The notes beneath the pieces are model-generated. The model did no database searches and was not told the DNA's origin. It saw only the letters and a list, made by a program, of their open reading frames with translations. This document shows, one piece after another, positions 36,952 to 46,169 of a stretch of 64,000 nt of DNA (positions are counted from its first letter, which is position 1; the number at the start of each line of letters is the position of its first letter). The DNA is taken from the NCBI GenBank assembly GCA_035249985.1, contig DATFFP010000103.1, positions 28,800 to 92,799 on the forward strand. The letters are read 5' to 3'. This stretch comes from JAICNG01 sp035249985 (GTDB lineage Bacteria; Gemmatimonadota; Gemmatimonadetes; Gemmatimonadales; Gemmatimonadaceae). A program made the translations under genes and the position numbers.

Positions 36952-38100
36952 ATGCGTCGCGGCGCGCCGGTCGTCCTTCTCGGTCTTCTCCTCGCGCTGG
37001 TGCTCGGATCGTACATCGTGTACTCCCAGCGCGTCGTCGTCGAGCTGCGCCGCGACGCGTCGCGGTCGAGTCGCATGCACGCGCAGATTCTCAGCGCCCT
37101 CGCCGATCCCAGCCCTGACGCCGCGAACGCGGCGCTCCTCGATCTCGCAAGCACCATCCGCGAGCTCGGCGTCCCGGTCATCATCACCGACACGCGAGGC
37201 CGACCAACCTGGGCGATCAATCTGCCGTTCGAGGCTTCGGTGGACGATCCGCGCGTTGCCGCGCACATCGCGGTGCTCGATCGCGAGAATCCGCCGCTCG
37301 TCGAGCCGACCATCGGGACGATTCACTTTGGAGACTCCCGTCTGGTGAAGAGCCTCCGATTCATTCCCGCGCTGCAGGCGGTGCTCGTGGCATTCGTGTT
37401 TCTCGCCGGCATCTACGTGCTGCGGACGCGCGGACGGGCCGATCGCGAGCGTGTCTGGGCTGGCATGGCCCGTGAGTCCGCGCATCAGCTCGCCACGCCG
37501 CTCTCGAGTCTGGCGGGATGGATCGAGCTGCTCGCCGACCGCGCTGAATCGGATCCGACCGCCGCGCGCGCGATCGAGTACATGCGCGGTGATCTCGACC
37601 GCCTCGAGCGCGTGGCGCATCGCTTCGAGCGAATCGGACGCCCGGCCAAGGAGACGCCCGTCGATGTTGGCGAGCTTGCCGAGCGCGTCGCGCGGTACTT
37701 TCAAGCTCGCGTTCCGACGCTCGCGCATGCCGTGGATGTGAAGCTCGCGCTGGGACAGGGGCCCCTCGTCGTCAAGGGAGACGCGGTGCTGCTGGAATGG
37801 GCGCTGGAAGCGGTGGCAAAGAACGCGATCGATGCGCTCGCGGGTCACGGCGGCACGCTCGAGATTTCCGCTGAGCGCACCGCGGATGACGAGGTTCGCA
37901 TCCGCGTCGCGGACGACGGACCTGGAATCCCGCGGGAGTTGCGGGCTCGCGTGTTCGAGCCCGGCTTCTCGACAAAGGAGGCGGGGTGGGGGATCGGGCT
38001 TTCGCTCGCGCGCCGGATCGTAGAGGAGGCGCACGGTGGCCGCCTGGAGCTCGCGCCATCGAGCGAGGGCGCAACGTTCGACGTTATACTTCACGGATGA
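36952..38100 (+). CDS. Membrane sensor histidine kinase
   Basis: 382 aa. Two transmembrane helices (about 7-24 and 138-156) flank an extracytoplasmic sensor region (about 25-137) of about 110 residues. A HisKA-like segment has ESAHQLATPLSSL with His178, and an HATPase domain carries the N-box (AKNAIDALAGH), DDGPGIP and GWGIGLSLARRIV. No partner regulator is adjacent. Confidence 0.9.
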   Translation: MRRGAPVVLLGLLLALVLGSYIVYSQRVVVELRRDASRSSRMHAQILSALADPSPDAANAALLDLASTIRELGVPVIITDTRGRPTWAINLPFEASVDDPRVAAHIAVLDRENPPLVEPTIGTIHFGDSRLVKSLRFIPALQAVLVAFVFLAGIYVLRTRGRADRERVWAGMARESAHQLATPLSSLAGWIELLADRAESDPTAARAIEYMRGDLDRLERVAHRFERIGRPAKETPVDVGELAERVARYFQARVPTLAHAVDVKLALGQGPLVVKGDAVLLEWALEAVAKNAIDALAGHGGTLEISAERTADDEVRIRVADDGPGIPRELRARVFEPGFSTKEAGWGIGLSLARRIVEEAHGGRLELAPSSEGATFDVILHG

Positions 38101-40349
38101 CATCGGTCGTTCCCGCGCGCGACACGCGCGTGTCACTGAATGCGGCCCAGCGCGAGGCCGTGGAGCACTTCGAGGGTCCGCTGCTCGTGTTGGCCGGTGC
38201 GGGGTCGGGGAAAACCCGCGTCCTGACGGCGCGGATCGCACGCCTCATTGAGCATCACGGCGTTGCCCCCGCGCACATTCTGGCCGTCACCTTCACCAAC
38301 AAGGCAGCGGGAGAGATGCGCGCCCGCGTGGCGTACCTGCTGAGCGAGGAGCCGTCGGGGATGTGGATTGGAACCTTCCATTCCATCGGCGCGCGAATGC
38401 TGCGACGCGAGGCGCCGCTCGTCGGCCGCACGCCCGCGTTCACGATCTATGATGAGGATGATTCGCTCGCCGTTGTTCGGCGCATCATGGAGCGCCAGAA
38501 GATCTCACCGAAGCAATTCGCGCCGCGCGGGCTCCGTGCCGCCATCTCCGATGCCAAGAACGCGCTCGTGATGCCGGCGGAGTACGAGCGCGTCGCCATG
38601 GATCCGCACGCAAGAGCCGCTGCGTCGGTGTACCACGAGCTCGAGGCGACGCTCCGTGAATCGAACGCGGTTGATTTCGACGATCTGCTACTGCTGCCGG
38701 TGCGTGTACTCCGCGAGAATCCAGCGCGGCTCGCGGAGTACCGCCAGCGGTTTCAGTTCGTTCTCGTCGATGAGTACCAGGACACCAACCGGGCGCAGTA
38801 CGAGTTCGTCACACTTCTGGGTGGCGAGCACGGGAACGTCGCCGTGGTGGGCGACGACGATCAGTCCATCTATGGTTGGCGCGGCGCTGACATCCGGAAC
38901 ATTCTCGATTTCGAGAAGGATTTCCCCACTGCCCGCGTGGTGCGGCTCGAGGAGAATTACCGGTCGCTCCCGCCGATTCTCGACGTCGCGAACGTCGTCA
39001 TCTCGGGTAATCAGGCGCGACGCGGAAAGACCCTCCGGGCCACCCTCAGCGGTGGCGAGCGCGTCACCGCGGTGGGCGCCCTCGACGAGCGTGACGAAGC
39101 CGAGTGGGTTGCGGAGGAGATCGAGGCTCGGCTGTCGACCGACCGCGATCTCGCGCGGCGCGACATCGCGATTCTCTATCGGACCAACGCACAGAGCCGG
39201 GCGCTCGAGGAAGCGCTCCGGCGCCGCGGCGTTCCATATCGCATCATCGGCGCCGTTCGCTTCTACGACCGACGCGAGATTCGCGACCTCATGTCGTACC
39301 TCAAGCTCGTGGCGAATCCTGCCGACGATGAAGCGTTCGCGCGAGCGGTTGCCGTTCCTCGGCGAGGTCTGGGTGACACGACGCTGGATACCCTCGCCGG
39401 CATCGCGCGCCGCGCACGAGTCTCGCGCCTCGAGGCGTCCCGGCGCGAGGAGCTCCTCGGCGAGCTCCGCCCGGCGGCCCGGCAGGCGCTCCGCGACTTC
39501 GCGGCGATGATCGACCGGTACCGCGCGCGGGCGCAGGACGCGAGTGTCGATGAGCTGCTCCGGGAGCTGATTCAGGAGATTCGTTACGCCGACTATCTCC
39601 GCTCCGAGGGGCCGGAGGGGGCTGAGCGGCTGGAGAACGTGCAGGAGCTGGTGGACGGCGCGGCGGAGGTCGTGGCCGATGAGGGTGGCGAGCTTGGTCT
39701 CACGCCTCTCGATCATTTCCTTCAGCGCGCCTCGCTCATCGCCGATGTGGACCGCGACGACCCCAATGCCGATGCCATCTCGATGATGACGCTGCATAAC
39801 GCGAAGGGGCTCGAGTTCCCGGTGGTCTTCATCACCGGGCTCGAAGAAGGGCTGTTTCCGCTTGCCCGCGCGCATGACGAGCCCTCCCTGCTCGAGGAGG
39901 AGCGCCGGCTCTTCTACGTCGGAATCACACGCGCGGAGCGGAAGCTGTACCTGGTTCACGCGAGGAGCCGGCGGCGCAACGGTGAGATGCTTCCGTCGAT
40001 TCCGTCGAGCTTTCTCGCACCCATCCCGCGGGAGATGCTCGAGGAGCGCTCGACGATCCGGCTGCGCGCCACCGGCCGCTCCGTGCTGCTGACGACTCCG
40101 TCAGCACGCCGTCCCGGCACCCCAGTCCGACGGGTGGCCGCGGACGACATCGACGTGTCCACCTCGCAGCTCGCGCCGAGCTTCGTGAAGGGCGCGCGCG
40201 TTCGTCATCCACGGTTTGGGAGCGGAACGATCGCCGAGCTGGGCGGCACCGGCCGGGACACCAAGGTGACCATCGACTTCGATGACGAGACCATCGGGCG
40301 GAAGAGGCTCGTCGTCGCCTACGCTGGCCTGGAGCGGGAGGACGACTGA
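38097..40349 (+). CDS. pcrA: UvrD/PcrA-type ATP-dependent DNA helicase
   Basis: 750 aa superfamily 1A helicase. Motif I GAGSGKT, motif II VDEYQDTN, motif III GDDDQSIYGWRGA, motif IV RTNAQSRALE and the later motifs (VGITRAERKLYL) are in order. The C-terminal tail past about 670 has a Tudor-like HPRFGSGTIAELGG module, as in PcrA proteins that bind RNA polymerase. The ATG overlaps the kinase stop (ATGA). Confidence 0.94.
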   Translation: MTSVVPARDTRVSLNAAQREAVEHFEGPLLVLAGAGSGKTRVLTARIARLIEHHGVAPAHILAVTFTNKAAGEMRARVAYLLSEEPSGMWIGTFHSIGARMLRREAPLVGRTPAFTIYDEDDSLAVVRRIMERQKISPKQFAPRGLRAAISDAKNALVMPAEYERVAMDPHARAAASVYHELEATLRESNAVDFDDLLLLPVRVLRENPARLAEYRQRFQFVLVDEYQDTNRAQYEFVTLLGGEHGNVAVVGDDDQSIYGWRGADIRNILDFEKDFPTARVVRLEENYRSLPPILDVANVVISGNQARRGKTLRATLSGGERVTAVGALDERDEAEWVAEEIEARLSTDRDLARRDIAILYRTNAQSRALEEALRRRGVPYRIIGAVRFYDRREIRDLMSYLKLVANPADDEAFARAVAVPRRGLGDTTLDTLAGIARRARVSRLEASRREELLGELRPAARQALRDFAAMIDRYRARAQDASVDELLRELIQEIRYADYLRSEGPEGAERLENVQELVDGAAEVVADEGGELGLTPLDHFLQRASLIADVDRDDPNADAISMMTLHNAKGLEFPVVFITGLEEGLFPLARAHDEPSLLEEERRLFYVGITRAERKLYLVHARSRRRNGEMLPSIPSSFLAPIPREMLEERSTIRLRATGRSVLLTTPSARRPGTPVRRVAADDIDVSTSQLAPSFVKGARVRHPRFGSGTIAELGGTGRDTKVTIDFDDETIGRKRLVVAYAGLEREDD

Positions 40350-40663
40350 TGGCGGTCACACGTGAGGACGTATTGCATGTCGCATCGCTCGCGCGGCTCG
40401 CGCTCGATGACCAATCGGTTCTCCGACTCGTGCGCGAGCTGAACGGAATCCTCGAGCACATGGAGGTCCTTCGGAAGGTCGACACCGAGGGGGTAATGGG
40501 GGCGGAGGGCGTCGGTGACGCGGGAATGCCGCTCCGCGCGGATGGCGGGCTGCCGTATCCGCTCGCGCATGCACGCGAGCAGTTCGCCCCCGAGATGCGC
40601 GACGCCTTTTTCATCGTGCCCCGGCTGGCCACACACGAGGACGCGACCGAGTCGGTGGAATGA
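40349..40663 (+). CDS. gatC: Asp-tRNA(Asn)/Glu-tRNA(Gln) amidotransferase subunit C
   Basis: 104 aa. Starts TREDVLHVASLARLALDD, the GatC hallmark, with ILEHMEVLRKVDTEGV in the middle. It stabilises the GatA-GatB contact. The ATG shares one base with the pcrA stop. Confidence 0.93.
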   Translation: MAVTREDVLHVASLARLALDDQSVLRLVRELNGILEHMEVLRKVDTEGVMGAEGVGDAGMPLRADGGLPYPLAHAREQFAPEMRDAFFIVPRLATHEDATESVE

Positions 40664-42090
40664 TCGGGCCTCTCGATCCGCGCGACGCGTCACGCTCGGC
40701 GATCGACGCCGTCGCGGATGCCTTCGACCGCATGAAGGACGTGAACGCCGGACCGGAGGGCTTGAACCTCATTCTGTGGACTGACCGGCCCCGCGCCGCG
40801 GAGGCAGCCCGCATCTGCCAGCGCGATGTCGACGCTGGTCGTGAGGGCGGCCTGCTGGCCGGAGTCCCGTACGTTGCGAAGGACAACATCGCGACCACCG
40901 AGCTGAGAACCACCTGTGGCTCGCGGATGCTCGAGAATTACGTCAGCGCGTTCGAAGCGACCGTCATCGCGAGGCTTCGCAATGCCGGTGCCATTCTCAT
41001 TGGCAAGTCGAATTGCGATGAGTTCGCGATGGGATCGTCGACCGAGTACAGCGCGTTTGGTCCGGCCCGCAACCCCATCGATCCAACCCGCGTGCCCGGA
41101 GGCTCGTCAGGCGGATCCGCGGGTGCCGTTGCGGCCGGCATCGTCCCCTTCGCGCTCGGGTCGGAGACCGGCGGATCCGTGCGTCAGCCGGCCGCGTTCT
41201 GCGGTGTCGTGGGCGTGAAGCCGACCTATGGGCGCGTCAGTCGCAACGGCCTCGTGGCGTTCGCATCGTCGCTCGACCAGGTCGGCGTCTTCGGCAAGAC
41301 GGTTCATGACGCGGCGACCGTGATGGAGGTGATCGCCGGACATGATCCCTTCGATGCGACGAGCACCGACAACCCCGTGCCCCGCTACCGCGATGCCGAC
41401 GAGCGCGGCGTGAAAGGGATGGTCATTGGCCGCCCGAAGGAATACTTCCCGCAATCGCTCGATCCGCGCATCGCGGCGTTGTGCGATCGGGCGCTCGAGC
41501 GCATGAAGGCGCACGGGGCGACGATCCGGGAGATCTCGCTCCCCATGACCGACCTCGCGATCCCGGTCTATTACATCATCGCGCCTGCCGAGGCGTCGTC
41601 GAACCTCGCCCGGTTCGACGGAGTGCGATACGGATTGCGCGTCGGCGGGAATGGGCTCCGCGACATGTACGATCGCACACGCTCAGCGGGGTTCGGCCCC
41701 GAAGTGACGCGTCGCATTCTGCTCGGGACGTATGTACTGAGCGCAGGCTACTACGATGCGTACTACAAGAAGGCGCAGGAGGTACGCGCGCTCATTGCGG
41801 GAGACTTCCGGCGCACCTTTGCGGCTGGCGTGGACTTGATCTTCACGCCGACGACGCCAAGCGTCGCGTTCAAGCACGGCGCCAAGTCGGATCCGTACGA
41901 GATGTATCTCAACGACATCTTCACGGTAACGGCGAACCTCGCCGGGATTCCTGGTGTGTCGGTGCCGATCGGCCGCCTCGACGGGCTCCCGGTTGGTGGC
42001 CAGCTGCTCGCAGCTCACTTTGATGAGATGGGAATGTTCCGCGGCGCGTACGCACTCGAGCGTGCGCTGGGTGCCGAGGCGCACCGATGA
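40660..42090 (+). CDS. gatA: Asp-tRNA(Asn)/Glu-tRNA(Gln) amidotransferase subunit A
   Basis: 476 aa amidase. The Ser-cisSer-Lys triad is visible in VPYVAKDNIAT (Lys), GGSSGGSAGAVAAG and GSETGGSVRQPA (Ser). It releases ammonia from glutamine for GatB. The complete gatCAB operon implies an indirect route to Gln-tRNA and/or Asn-tRNA. ATGA overlap with gatC. Confidence 0.96.
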   Translation: MIGPLDPRDASRSAIDAVADAFDRMKDVNAGPEGLNLILWTDRPRAAEAARICQRDVDAGREGGLLAGVPYVAKDNIATTELRTTCGSRMLENYVSAFEATVIARLRNAGAILIGKSNCDEFAMGSSTEYSAFGPARNPIDPTRVPGGSSGGSAGAVAAGIVPFALGSETGGSVRQPAAFCGVVGVKPTYGRVSRNGLVAFASSLDQVGVFGKTVHDAATVMEVIAGHDPFDATSTDNPVPRYRDADERGVKGMVIGRPKEYFPQSLDPRIAALCDRALERMKAHGATIREISLPMTDLAIPVYYIIAPAEASSNLARFDGVRYGLRVGGNGLRDMYDRTRSAGFGPEVTRRILLGTYVLSAGYYDAYYKKAQEVRALIAGDFRRTFAAGVDLIFTPTTPSVAFKHGAKSDPYEMYLNDIFTVTANLAGIPGVSVPIGRLDGLPVGGQLLAAHFDEMGMFRGAYALERALGAEAHR

Positions 42091-43532
42091 GCACCGACCG
42101 CTACGAGATGGTGGTCGGTCTCGAGGTGCACGTGCAGTTGAAGACACGCACGAAGGCGTTTTGCGCCTGCTCGACGATGTTCGGGGCCCCTCCGAACGTG
42201 AATACCTGCCCGGTGTGCCTCGCGCTTCCGGGAACGTTGCCGGTGCTCAACGCCGAGGCGGTGCGGCTCGCCGTGCGCGCGGCGCACGCGCTCGGCTGTA
42301 CGGTGAAGCCGATTTCCGTGTTCGCGCGCAAGAACTATTTCTATCCCGATCTTCCGAAGGGCTACCAGATATCGCAGTACGACCGGCCGCTCGCCGTCAA
42401 CGGGTCGCTGCGCATCGGCGAGAACGCCGATGGTACCCCGATCACCGTCGGGATCACGCGACTGCACCTGGAGGAGGATGCGGGAAAGTCGATTCACGAT
42501 CGCTATGCTGCCGCCACCGCCATCGACCTCAACCGGTCCGGCGTTCCGCTGACGGAGATCGTCAGCGAGCCCGACATGCGCTCGGCGCAGGAAGCAGGCG
42601 CGTATCTGCGGGCACTCAAGCAGATTCTCGAGTTCACCGACGTCAGCGACGTCAACATGGAGGAGGGAAGTCTCCGCGTCGACGCGAACGTCTCGGCACG
42701 ACTGCGCGGCGAGACCCGGCTCGGCACCAAGACCGAGGTCAAGAACATGAACTCGTTCTCGGGAGTCGAGCGGGCTCTCCAGGCCGAGTTCGAGCGGCAG
42801 GTGGGCGTACTCGACGGCGGTGGTCGCGTCGAGCAGCAGACCATGCTGTGGGACGGCGGGCGCGGGGTCGTGCGACCCGCACGATCAAAGGAAGCAAGCC
42901 ACGACTACCGCTATTTCCCCGAGCCGGACCTGCCGCCGCTCGTGTTATCGAAAGAGTGGATCGAGGAACAGCGTCAGTCGCTCCCCGAGCTTCCGGCCGA
43001 GCGGCGGGCGCGCTTTGTCGAGGAGTACGTGCTGTCGCCGCGTGAGGTGGACGTCCTTACGTCCTCCGTCACCCTCGCCGACTACTACGAGCAGACAGCG
43101 CGGGCGCACGGCGATCCGAAGGCGGCGGCGAACTGGGTCACGGGCGAAGTGTTGGCGGCAGTGAACGCAGCGGGAACGACCCTCCGCGAATTCCCCGTGC
43201 GTCCCTCAGACCTGGCCGGGCTGCTGAGCCTCGTTCGTGATGGCAAGGTAAGCCATACCGCTGCCAAACGGATCTTTGGAGAGATGCGCCGCTCCGGTGA
43301 GCCGCCGGCGCAAATCGCCGAGCGTGAGGGGCTCCTGCAGGAAGGGAGCGACGACGCGATCACCGTCTGGGTCGAGGAAGTACTGGCCGAGCACCCGGAG
43401 GAGAGCCGACGATTCCTCGCCGGTGAGCGCAAGCTGCTCGGCGTGCTCGTTGGCGCGGTGATGAAGAAATCGAAAGGGCGCGCCGACCCCAGGCGCGTGA
43501 ATCAGCTATTGGCGTCGCGCGCGAAGGGATAG
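42087..43532 (+). CDS. gatB: Asp-tRNA(Asn)/Glu-tRNA(Gln) amidotransferase subunit B
   Basis: 481 aa. The N-terminal MVVGLEVHVQLKT and KNYFYPDLPKGYQISQYDRP are diagnostic; CACST and the CPVCL pair form the zinc site. The C-terminal YqeY-like tail domain binds tRNA. Its last 31 bases overlap the convergent phospholipase-like gene on the other strand. Confidence 0.96.
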   Translation: MSTDRYEMVVGLEVHVQLKTRTKAFCACSTMFGAPPNVNTCPVCLALPGTLPVLNAEAVRLAVRAAHALGCTVKPISVFARKNYFYPDLPKGYQISQYDRPLAVNGSLRIGENADGTPITVGITRLHLEEDAGKSIHDRYAAATAIDLNRSGVPLTEIVSEPDMRSAQEAGAYLRALKQILEFTDVSDVNMEEGSLRVDANVSARLRGETRLGTKTEVKNMNSFSGVERALQAEFERQVGVLDGGGRVEQQTMLWDGGRGVVRPARSKEASHDYRYFPEPDLPPLVLSKEWIEEQRQSLPELPAERRARFVEEYVLSPREVDVLTSSVTLADYYEQTARAHGDPKAAANWVTGEVLAAVNAAGTTLREFPVRPSDLAGLLSLVRDGKVSHTAAKRIFGEMRRSGEPPAQIAEREGLLQEGSDDAITVWVEEVLAEHPEESRRFLAGERKLLGVLVGAVMKKSKGRADPRRVNQLLASRAKG

Positions 43533-44425
43533 AGCGGCTCGGCGAGCGACGCGGCGATCGCGAGCTGCGTTTCCGGCATCCCGAAGTAGCGCAGCGCCTC
43601 CTCGTTCACGCGAATATCGGATCCGCTGCGGCGCGCATCTCGGCGCACCCGCTTGGCCATGCGCAGCGGCTCCTCCCCCGCGGGGTCGAGCGCGAACGCC
43701 TCCGCCGCGTGAAAGCGACGCAACAGATCCATGATGTAGTCGAAGGAGCGCACGAGGTAGCGGCCCACATCGGGATCAGCGAGGTCCCAGCGGCTTCGCT
43801 CCGAGGCGAGCTGAAAGATGCGCTGCCACGATTCGGTGTCCGTGACGTACACCATGCCGCGAAAGATCCGGCGGTTCGTCGACGTGCTGAAGATCGTCGG
43901 GCTCAGAATGCGATCGAGGTGCTCATCCGACCGGGCGTGATCGAGGAGGATCACCTCCCGGGCGCGCCGGCTGAAGCGCTCTCCGAGGTGCGTCTCGAAG
44001 CGGCTCTCCCAGTAGCTGTGGCCGAGCGCGCTCGAGCTCGATGTGATGGCGAGGTAGCGGGGAACGAAGTAGTTGTGGGCGACGGTATCGGCGGCGAGAT
44101 GGGCGAGGTAGCCTAACGCGAAGGCGCGGAGCGGCTCATCGCCCGCGCGCTCGTGGATCTCGAAGCCCACGTTCCAGGAATGACAGTGCCGGCCGGCGGG
44201 TGCGTATTTCTTGGCGATGCTCGTATCGGCGGCGATCGAGCCGTAGAGGAAGTCGTACGGGAACGCGGCCAGCAGCTCCGCCACGCCGCCGGGCAGGTGC
44301 GCGAGCGCGCGCAGCACCGCCTCGCCGAGGAAGATGTGCGTGCCCGGCGTCCAGGCCCAGGCGTCGGATGGAAATGCGGCGACCGCGAGAATTCCTAACG
44401 CGGCCGCCGCCCACGATCGCCACAC
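43502..44425 (-). CDS. Zinc-dependent phospholipase C-family protein
   Basis: 307 aa, with a signal peptide (about 1-24, cleavage near AWA). The sequence WTPGTHIFLGEAVLR, then HCHSWNVGFE and LGYLAHLAADTVAHNYFVPR, follows the His-rich zinc pattern of the S1/P1-nuclease/phospholipase C fold (PF00882 type). Likely exported. GTG start. The 3' end overlaps gatB by 31 bases, tail to tail. Confidence 0.8.
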   Translation of the reverse strand: MWRSWAAAALGILAVAAFPSDAWAWTPGTHIFLGEAVLRALAHLPGGVAELLAAFPYDFLYGSIAADTSIAKKYAPAGRHCHSWNVGFEIHERAGDEPLRAFALGYLAHLAADTVAHNYFVPRYLAITSSSSALGHSYWESRFETHLGERFSRRAREVILLDHARSDEHLDRILSPTIFSTSTNRRIFRGMVYVTDTESWQRIFQLASERSRWDLADPDVGRYLVRSFDYIMDLLRRFHAAEAFALDPAGEEPLRMAKRVRRDARRSGSDIRVNEEALRYFGMPETQLAIAASLAEPLYPFARDANS

Positions 44426-44431
44426 GCGTCG

Positions 44432-44878
44432 TTACAGGCCCAGCTTGCGCCGTCGCCGCCGAATCGCCTTGCGCAGGTCGCTCACCTCGTGCGACACCGC
44501 GTCGTCGATCGCCTCACGCGCCGACTCGAGGTAGCCGCCCACGCGGTCCGCGATCTCATCCCGCGGAATGCGGTCCCACAGCTCCTCGCCCCGGTCGCCC
44601 AGCCAGCGCGCGCCCTTGGCGCTTGCCACGCCCGCCGTCCGCAGCCCGCGCCCGGTCATTTTCATGATCGGCCCCACCGGCCGGTACCCCTTCGGCCCGC
44701 GCCGAAAGAGCATCGTCATCCCGGCGCCGACGAGCGCGCCAAGGAGTGCGGCGGTCAGGAGATCGTATTCGTCCCGCGAGACCTCATCCTCTCTGGCGCG
44801 GGCGGATGCGCGGCGCCGCGCGGTAGCGTTCCCCGGGCGCGTCGTCGTCGAATTCGTCGTTCGTGCCGTCGTTCCCAT
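44432..44878 (-). CDS. Small protein with one membrane segment (YtxH-like)
   Basis: 148 aa if it starts at the ATG at 44878, which has a strong AGGAGG 6 bases upstream but lies 95 bases inside the neighbouring gene. The recognisable protein begins at DEYDLLTAALLGALVGAGMTMLFRR (one hydrophobic helix) and continues as an amphipathic, Arg/Asp-rich helical region. Near the neighbour's stop there is no GTG/TTG/ATG in this frame, so the overlap, or a frame error, must be accepted. Function unknown. Confidence 0.6.
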   Translation of the reverse strand: MGTTARTTNSTTTRPGNATARRRASARAREDEVSRDEYDLLTAALLGALVGAGMTMLFRRGPKGYRPVGPIMKMTGRGLRTAGVASAKGARWLGDRGEELWDRIPRDEIADRVGGYLESAREAIDDAVSHEVSDLRKAIRRRRRKLGL

Positions 44879-45452
44879 CGAGTTCCTCCTCGAGCGGCTC
44901 GTCATCCAACATGTCCGCCTCGGGCAGCGCCTGGTCCTCGAGCGTCTGCCGGCGGAAAGTTGCTGCACCTTCGCGTACCCCGCGCACCGTGGACGCGGTC
45001 GACACGAAGGTGTCCTCCGCCTCCTGCTGCACGACCTGAATCAGCGCATTGAACTCGTTCAGCCGCTGCTCGGCCAGCGCCACGGCGTGATTCAGCCGCT
45101 GATTCGCGGCGGCGATCGTCTGATTCACCTGTTGCACGTCGACGCGAATCGACGTCGTGATGTAATCGACATTGTCCGCGATCGTGCTCAGATGCCGCAC
45201 GATCGGATTGATGTCACCGTACACCCGGTCGAGCAGCGCACTGACCTTCTTGTGGCTCTTCCGGAAATTCCAGGCTGCCGGCACGAGCGCGACGGTCAAC
45301 GTGAGCAGCGCCAGCGTCATGATGCCGCTCGCGACGCCCGTCACCGTCTCGAACCACCCCCGGTCGGAGGACACCATCCGAACGACGGGCGTATCGACCG
45401 CCGCCTGTCCAAGCTGGAGCAGCCACGCGCTCTGCGCGATCCACAGACTCAT
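44784..45452 (-). CDS. DUF948-like membrane protein with long helical domain
   Basis: 222 aa. A transmembrane segment (about 38-62), then a long heptad-rich helix (about 63-150), then an acidic Asp/Glu tail (about 180-205) and an Arg-rich end. The first 15 residues are also hydrophobic. It resembles the chemotaxis-receptor-like DUF948 proteins. Co-transcribed with the small protein that overlaps its end. Confidence 0.7.
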   Translation of the reverse strand: MSLWIAQSAWLLQLGQAAVDTPVVRMVSSDRGWFETVTGVASGIMTLALLTLTVALVPAAWNFRKSHKKVSALLDRVYGDINPIVRHLSTIADNVDYITTSIRVDVQQVNQTIAAANQRLNHAVALAEQRLNEFNALIQVVQQEAEDTFVSTASTVRGVREGAATFRRQTLEDQALPEADMLDDEPLEEELDGNDGTNDEFDDDAPGERYRAAPRIRPRQRG

Positions 45453-45545
45453 GCGATCCCCAATGGGAAAGACGGCCGTCTCCGGGCCGCGATGGCGCCC
45501 GACGAGAGTGCAAACGCGGGGCCACCGTCCATGTCATGCATCACG

Positions 45546-45887
45546 CTAACCCTCGAGCTCCGGGGCCAATCCCACGACCCGCGTCACCGGGATCGTGAAG
45601 ACGATCCCCGCGCCCGGAGCGTCCAGATCACCGCATACATCCTGAATCAGCGCGATGGCCGCGTCGACGAGCGCATCGTCGATCACGCTGAAGACCGTTT
45701 GATTCGTGGGACGCGATCGCTGCGACAGCGCGCGCACGCCCGCGAAGATCGGGACATCATGACTCAGGACGTGGCCCATCCCTTCGCTGCCGACGACCGT
45801 CGCCCCCGTGATGCCGAGCTCCACGAAGCCGGCCAGCACATCGTCGACCTTTTCTTCGTGGTTGATGACGGCGACGAGCAGCTGCAT
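45546..45887 (-). CDS. P-II-like small regulatory protein
   Basis: 113 aa with the alternating beta-alpha-beta pattern of the P-II/ferredoxin-like fold (MQLLVAVINHEEKVDDVLAGFVELGITGATVVGSEG). The classical uridylylation T-loop is absent, so a nitrogen-signalling role is not implied. It heads a leftward unit and is divergent to murA, across word-repeat hairpin E. Confidence 0.65.
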   Translation of the reverse strand: MQLLVAVINHEEKVDDVLAGFVELGITGATVVGSEGMGHVLSHDVPIFAGVRALSQRSRPTNQTVFSVIDDALVDAAIALIQDVCGDLDAPGAGIVFTIPVTRVVGLAPELEG

Positions 45888-45935
45888 TCGTCTCGAGAAG
45901 GGCGGTGGTCAGGCGAGGCCGGGGCAACGGCTGAA

Positions 45936-46029
45936 GACGTCGGAGGTCAGACGTCAGGGTCAGATGTCAGGTACGCGCAGGTCGTTGCCGTTTCTGACCA
46001 CTGACACCGGACGTCTGACCCCTGACGTC
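45936..46029. repeat. Heptamer-word hairpin E between the P-II-like gene and murA
   Basis: An inverted repeat whose outer arms share about 22 bases with three mismatches. The right arm is a tandem of heptamers CTGACCA, CTGACAC, CTGACCC and CTGACGT; the left arm has the complementary GACGTCA / GGTCAG words. It lies between divergent genes, so it cannot be an ordinary terminator for either. A separate short GGCAAC/GTTGCC pair overlaps it. Confidence 0.75.
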
Positions 46030-46103
46030 GTCAGACGTTTGACACAGCATCCGGCCTGGTCGCGGGATCGTATCGGTCATACATCACGATGTCAAGCAAG
46101 GCA

Positions 46104-46132
46104 TTGACTTGCGCGCTCGACGATCGTCATCC
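46104..46132 (+). promoter_or_regulatory. Weak candidate murA promoter
   Basis: TTGACT (46104-46109), 17 bases, TCATCC (46127-46132). The -10 is poor, so this is low confidence. A second TTGACA at 46038 has no matching -10. Confidence 0.3.
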
Positions 46133-46169
46133 TTCGCGCCGATTCAACGCTTCACCACGAGAGAACGCG

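Noticed and set aside
35545..38241. An 898-aa minus-strand frame opposite serS and the histidine kinase
   Set aside because: Both plus-strand genes have full motifs. The minus-strand frame lacks a ribosome-binding site and has shadow-type composition.
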